Source of the DNA: Clostridium sp. UBA3947
GTDB lineage: Bacteria; Bacillota; Clostridia; Clostridiales; Clostridiaceae
Length of the DNA: 7,165 bases
Reading direction: 5' to 3'
Assembly (NCBI GenBank): GCA_002385545.1
Contig: DGDR01000225.1
Coordinates: forward strand, 1-7,165
Shown here: piece by piece, positions 4,228-7,165 of the stretch
Layout: every line of letters starts with the position of its first letter
How positions within the stretch are numbered: the stretch's first letter is position 1
Program-made: the position numbers and the translations under genes
The notes under the pieces: generated by a model
Told to the model about the DNA's origin: nothing
The model's input: only the letters and a program-made list of their open reading frames with translations
Databases searched by the model: none

Positions 4228-4863
4228 ATGGCCTTAAGCTATAATGGTATAATCATATTTGGTGAAATGGGCTCAGGGAAGGATGAGCTTGCAGATAAAC
4301 TTATGCTACTATCTCCTAAAGTTGTAAAGTATAATCTTTCGGCCTTAATAAGAATAATAAAGCCTTATGCTTCCGTAAGTCCAGAATGGATGGGAAATGA
4401 AAGAACTCTATATCAGATTTATGCTGATAAGCTTCGTGAAATAGATATAAATATTCTTAATAAGTATACCATTGGACTAATATATGAAAAAATAAAAAAG
4501 GCATTTAATGTAAATATGTCAGAAGTGGACAAGGATAGCTTCGAGAGTTCGTTGAATGAGAATTTAAAACTTATAAGAAATCTTGAGATACCAGTAATCG
4601 TTGGTGGTAGAACTATTGCAGATTATAAGTTTTGGACTGAAAAAGGCTTTATGGCAGTAGGATTAGAGGTTGATAAGGATATAAGGTTCCAACGACTAGT
4701 TCTTAGAGATGGTTTGGAAACTGCTAAGAACAGTAATAGCAATCATAATACAGAAAAGGATGTTGCCTATATAGTCCACAATCTGTGTCATCTCATAATA
4801 GATAATAATGGGACAAAAGAAGAATTACAAGAAAAAGCTAAGCAATTGTTATTATCTTTGTAG
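4228..4863 (+). CDS. P-loop kinase, nucleoside-monophosphate-kinase-like
   Basis: The 211-residue product begins with a beta strand and Walker A motif (IIIFGEMGSGKDELA; G12, G15, G17, K18, D19). The GSGKD form is typical of deoxynucleoside-monophosphate kinases of phage and bacteria and some related small kinases. The second half fits that fold: VIVGGRTIADYKFW (123-136) is where such enzymes recognise an unwanted base or define the substrate, an Arg-rich lid follows (RFQRLVLRDG, 153-162), then a long helix and the closing strand HLIIDNNGTKEEL (188-200), with the IDNNGT turn seen in dNMP and dephospho-CoA kinases. It probably transfers phosphate from ATP to a small substrate; which one cannot be said. 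I chose ATG 4228 because GAGGAGGGG (4215-4223) is well placed; an in-frame TTG at 4213 overlaps that site. Not obviously phage-borne here: no phage genes are near. Confidence 0.78.
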   Translation: MALSYNGIIIFGEMGSGKDELADKLMLLSPKVVKYNLSALIRIIKPYASVSPEWMGNERTLYQIYADKLREIDINILNKYTIGLIYEKIKKAFNVNMSEVDKDSFESSLNENLKLIRNLEIPVIVGGRTIADYKFWTEKGFMAVGLEVDKDIRFQRLVLRDGLETAKNSNSNHNTEKDVAYIVHNLCHLIIDNNGTKEELQEKAKQLLLSL

Positions 4864-4926
4864 GATTATGAGGAGTATCGTTTGGATTAATATTATGATT
4901 AACTTTATATATAGTTGGAGGATTTC

Positions 4927-5514
4927 ATGAATATTAAGGATAGAGAGAAAATTAAGGTTTCTGCTAGATATGTAGCGCTTTTATTATGTATTGTAGCTGT
5001 TGTTTCCTTTTTAATTCTCTTCTTTATTGGAGAAAAATCTATGTTTCAAAAGCTTACAATAACCTTTGGAATTATATCGGGATGTCTCTTTTTGTTTCTT
5101 TTCTTTGGATTGTATAAGGGAATTGGTATTAAGGAAGAAAACCTGGATGTTGGTGGATTTGTAAAAAAGAAAATGAGTTTATCTAAAGCTGACTTTTGGG
5201 ATTTTGCTGATACAGTTGTTGATTTTGATTGCCTCGAAGGAGACGGTATATTTATCACAATACTAGCTATCATAGCTTGGTTACTTATGAGCATCCTGTT
5301 GGGAATACTTCTTACCTTTGTCTGGGGTGCCTTAATTAGCTTGTTTGTTATGATATATTGGTTATTTTATAGGGCTCTTAAAAAGGTGTTTGATAAAGGG
5401 GAATACTGTAATGGTGATTTAGCAAGGAGCTTAATAGTTGCTTTGATTTATACTGTTTTATATACTGGTTGGGGATACCTAATAGTAGCTTGTTTTTCTA
5501 AGAACTTAGTGTAG
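4927..5514 (+). CDS. Integral membrane protein, function unknown
   Basis: The start is ATG 4927, 5 bases behind GGAGG (4917-4921); an upstream in-frame TTG at 4915 overlaps the ribosome binding site and is rejected. The 195-residue product has a short basic start and about five membrane segments: residues 13-33, 43-63, 107-130, 131-148 and 166-190. Between the second and third lies a loop of about 43 residues with a basic stretch (FVKKKMSLSK) and an acidic one (DFADTVVDFDCLEGDG); a second charged loop (KKVFDKGEYCNGDLARS) precedes the last segment. By the positive-inside rule the basic loops are probably cytoplasmic. There is no recognisable catalytic or transport motif. It follows the kinase gene at 63 bases without a clear terminator between, so cotranscription is possible; a terminator lies behind it. 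Confidence 0.78.
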   Translation: MNIKDREKIKVSARYVALLLCIVAVVSFLILFFIGEKSMFQKLTITFGIISGCLFLFLFFGLYKGIGIKEENLDVGGFVKKKMSLSKADFWDFADTVVDFDCLEGDGIFITILAIIAWLLMSILLGILLTFVWGALISLFVMIYWLFYRALKKVFDKGEYCNGDLARSLIVALIYTVLYTGWGYLIVACFSKNLV

Positions 5515-5846
5515 ACACTGCCGAACATATTAATTAGCTGCTAAGAACAAAGGGGTAAAGGTAATAATCTGCAACTTTATTGTTATACGAATAAAGAGCA
5601 ATTGGTCTAAACATACTTTAGGCTTAGGGCTCTTTTTTTATTTAAAGTTTAAAACGGCTTCAAAGTTTTAACAGCATGGATAAGCTATATAAAAACTTCA
5701 TAAAATAATACAAGATAATATTGGAAGCAAAGCTTTTTTATTAGCCTGGTTTAGTTGCTTTACTAGATTTTAAGGAAACAGGAATAGGTTACAGAGAAAT
5801 GCAATATTATTAAAACAAAAGACAAGTATGGAGGAAGGATAAAGAT
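5515..5846. other. Intergenic region with one terminator, otherwise empty
   Basis: Apart from the hairpin at 5593-5643 this 332-base gap shows no gene. A 10-codon frame near 5676 (MDKLYKNFIK) lacks a ribosome binding site. A weak hairpin AAGC/GCTT just before a T6 run near 5735 might be a minor terminator. I could not pick a promoter for the channel gene with confidence. Confidence 0.5.
5593..5643 (+). terminator. Terminator behind the membrane protein gene
   Basis: AAAGAGC (5593-5599) pairs with GCTCTTT (5629-5635), followed by a continued T-run to 5639. Inside, CTAAA and TTTAG (5607-5620) can form a second small hairpin, so the loop is structured. The A-rich left foot could also give some termination on the other strand. 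Confidence 0.75.
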
Positions 5847-7094
5847 ATGATAGAAAGCATTGAAAGCTTATTGACCAACTATGGAGTTAGTGAAAGGATA
5901 TCTTTGTTTTTATCTAATATTATTGCATTTATGTTTGTGCTTGGAATTAGCTTTGCAGTAGATAAAGTTATTCAAAAATTTCTCCTTAAATACGTGAAGC
6001 TATATATTAAAAATACTAGGTTCAAATGGGATGATATTTTGATGCAGAAGAGGATTTTTGAAAGGCTTGCCCATATTGTGCCCTTTGGTATTATACATAT
6101 ATCTGCATCACTATTTCCATCTTATGAAGTGTTTATTCAAAAAATAGCCTTTACCTGTATTGTGATAATCATTTTACCAACTGCCAGTAGATTCTTGGAT
6201 GCAGTGAATGAAATATATTCTAGCTTTGAAATTTCAAAGGTGAGGCCAATTAAAGGATATTTGCAAGTGGTATCAATTATTATATACATAATCGGCACTA
6301 TCATCATAATAAGTGTATTAATCGATAGATCTCCTTGGATCCTTTTAAGTGGTATTGGTGCTGCTACAGCGGTGCTTATGCTTATTTTTCAAAATTCCAT
6401 ATTAGGACTGGTTTCGAGTATTCAGCTTACTTCAAACAATATGCTGAAAATTGGGGATTGGATTGAAATGCCTAAGTTTGGAGCAGATGGTGATGTAATT
6501 GAAATATCTCTGCATACAGTAAAGGTTCAAAATTTTGATAAGACAATTACGACCATACCAACCTATGCAATGATTACAGAGTCCTTTCGAAATTGGCGAG
6601 GTATGAAGGAGTCAGGAGTTAGAAGAATTAAGAGGGCAATAAATATTGATATTACTAGCATCAAATTTTGTAATGAAGAGTTACTAGAACGATTAGAAAA
6701 TGTACCATACCTAAAAGAATACATCTGTAGCAAGAGGATGGAGTTAGCAGATTATAAGCAAGGACATAGGGAAAACATTGCTGGTATTTCAAAGGGGGTT
6801 GGATTAACTAACATTGGTATCTTTAGAGTATATGTGGAGAATTACTTAAAGAATAATCCCAATATCAGTGGTAATTTAACAACTATAGTGAGACAGTTGC
6901 CACCAATGGAAACTGGCCTGCCAATTGAGATATATGCTTTTATTAATAAAACCGATTGGGAGGAGTACGAAGCTATCCAGGCAGATATTTTTGATCATAT
7001 TTTTGCTGTCGTTCCTGAATTTGATTTAAGGATATATCAAGAACCTTCAAGCTACGATTTTAATATGAAATATATTGCAAATAAACAGGATTAG
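5847..7094 (+). CDS. Mechanosensitive channel of MscS family, YbdG type
   Basis: The product is 415 residues, the same length as E. coli YbdG, and matches it closely over the core and C-terminus. It opens under membrane tension to release solutes on osmotic downshift. Membrane segments lie at about 19-40, 74-92, 97-118, 137-159 and 163-195; the last is the pore-lining helix with the Gly/Ala-rich SGIGAATAVLMLIFQNSILG (168-187). The cytoplasmic beta domain follows (MLKIGDWIEMPKFGADGDVI, 199-218; FDKTITTIPTYAMITESFRN, 230-249), then RRIKRAINIDIT (259-270). The C-terminal alpha/beta domain contains EIYAFINKTDWEEYEAIQAD (361-380) and IFDHIFAVVPEF, both YbdG hallmarks. The start is ATG 5847 behind GGAGGAAGGA (5830-5839). 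It stands alone, with a terminator before it. Only the channel type, not its tension threshold, can be inferred. Confidence 0.95.
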   Translation: MIESIESLLTNYGVSERISLFLSNIIAFMFVLGISFAVDKVIQKFLLKYVKLYIKNTRFKWDDILMQKRIFERLAHIVPFGIIHISASLFPSYEVFIQKIAFTCIVIIILPTASRFLDAVNEIYSSFEISKVRPIKGYLQVVSIIIYIIGTIIIISVLIDRSPWILLSGIGAATAVLMLIFQNSILGLVSSIQLTSNNMLKIGDWIEMPKFGADGDVIEISLHTVKVQNFDKTITTIPTYAMITESFRNWRGMKESGVRRIKRAINIDITSIKFCNEELLERLENVPYLKEYICSKRMELADYKQGHRENIAGISKGVGLTNIGIFRVYVENYLKNNPNISGNLTTIVRQLPPMETGLPIEIYAFINKTDWEEYEAIQADIFDHIFAVVPEFDLRIYQEPSSYDFNMKYIANKQD

Positions 7095-7165
7095 TAGGAG
7101 CTTTATTTGGGATACTAAAAATATAATTAAAAAATTTTCAGACTGTTGGTTTGTCAAACATATGT
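7095..7165. other. Window end, no feature resolved
   Basis: The 71 bases after the channel stop codon are AT-rich. A short TTTG/CAAA pairing near 7150 is too weak to call a terminator, and no new start with a ribosome binding site is complete before the window ends. Confidence 0.4.

Noticed and set aside
4915..4926. Upstream TTG start for the membrane protein
   Set aside because: The codons coincide with the GGAGG ribosome binding site of ATG 4927.
5046..5294. Open frame of 82 codons on the minus strand
   Set aside because: Antisense to the membrane protein gene, whose hydrophobic segments and ribosome binding site are convincing.
1..7165. CRISPR array, tRNA, rRNA, retron or phage structural genes
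   Set aside because: No regularly spaced repeats, no tRNA-like cloverleaf, no reverse transcriptase and no phage structural motifs were seen on either strand.

Overview
The window is AT-rich DNA with AGA/ATA-rich codon use, strong GGAGG-type ribosome binding sites, short intergenic terminators and TATAAT-type promoters. Together these point to a low-GC Firmicute, most likely a Clostridium or close relative. No species can be named from the sequence alone. It looks like an accessory stretch: single genes, mostly with their own promoter or terminator, with no obvious shared pathway.

Layout. Positions 1 to about 600 hold no intact sizeable gene, only what may be a decayed short gene (about 275-504). 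A 50-residue, highly charged protein follows at 612-764, then a GC-rich repeat element (about 771-826). On the minus strand, 821-1252 encodes an unassigned 143-residue protein. Diverging from it, 1539-2396 encodes a bacterial-type poly(ADP-ribose) glycohydrolase (macrodomain with GGG...QEE signature). Directly behind it lies the most unusual item: an apparent free-standing structured small RNA gene (about 2412-2597), with a good promoter that begins inside the end of the glycohydrolase gene and a perfect 18-bp terminal hairpin. A block of about 125 bp occurs upstream of the glycohydrolase gene (1331-1458) and again directly upstream of the next gene (2751-2879). That next gene, 2884-3450, is a chimera: the first about 28 residues of a calcineurin-like phosphoesterase joined to an unrelated, probably beta-sandwich protein.

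The right half holds a Tim44-like/zinc-ribbon protein (3684-4151), a P-loop nucleoside-monophosphate-kinase-like protein (4228-4863), a five-segment membrane protein (4927-5514), a terminator, and a YbdG-type mechanosensitive channel of MscS family (5847-7094). The Tim44-like and kinase genes share an identical 19-bp promoter core with an extended -10 box. In the kinase copy this core sits at the end of a second copy of the GC-rich repeat, suggesting that a dispersed repeat has carried or captured a promoter.

The items most worth testing are the small RNA, the duplicated upstream block, the chimeric gene and the promoter-bearing repeat. Everything here was read by eye; no database or folding program was used.
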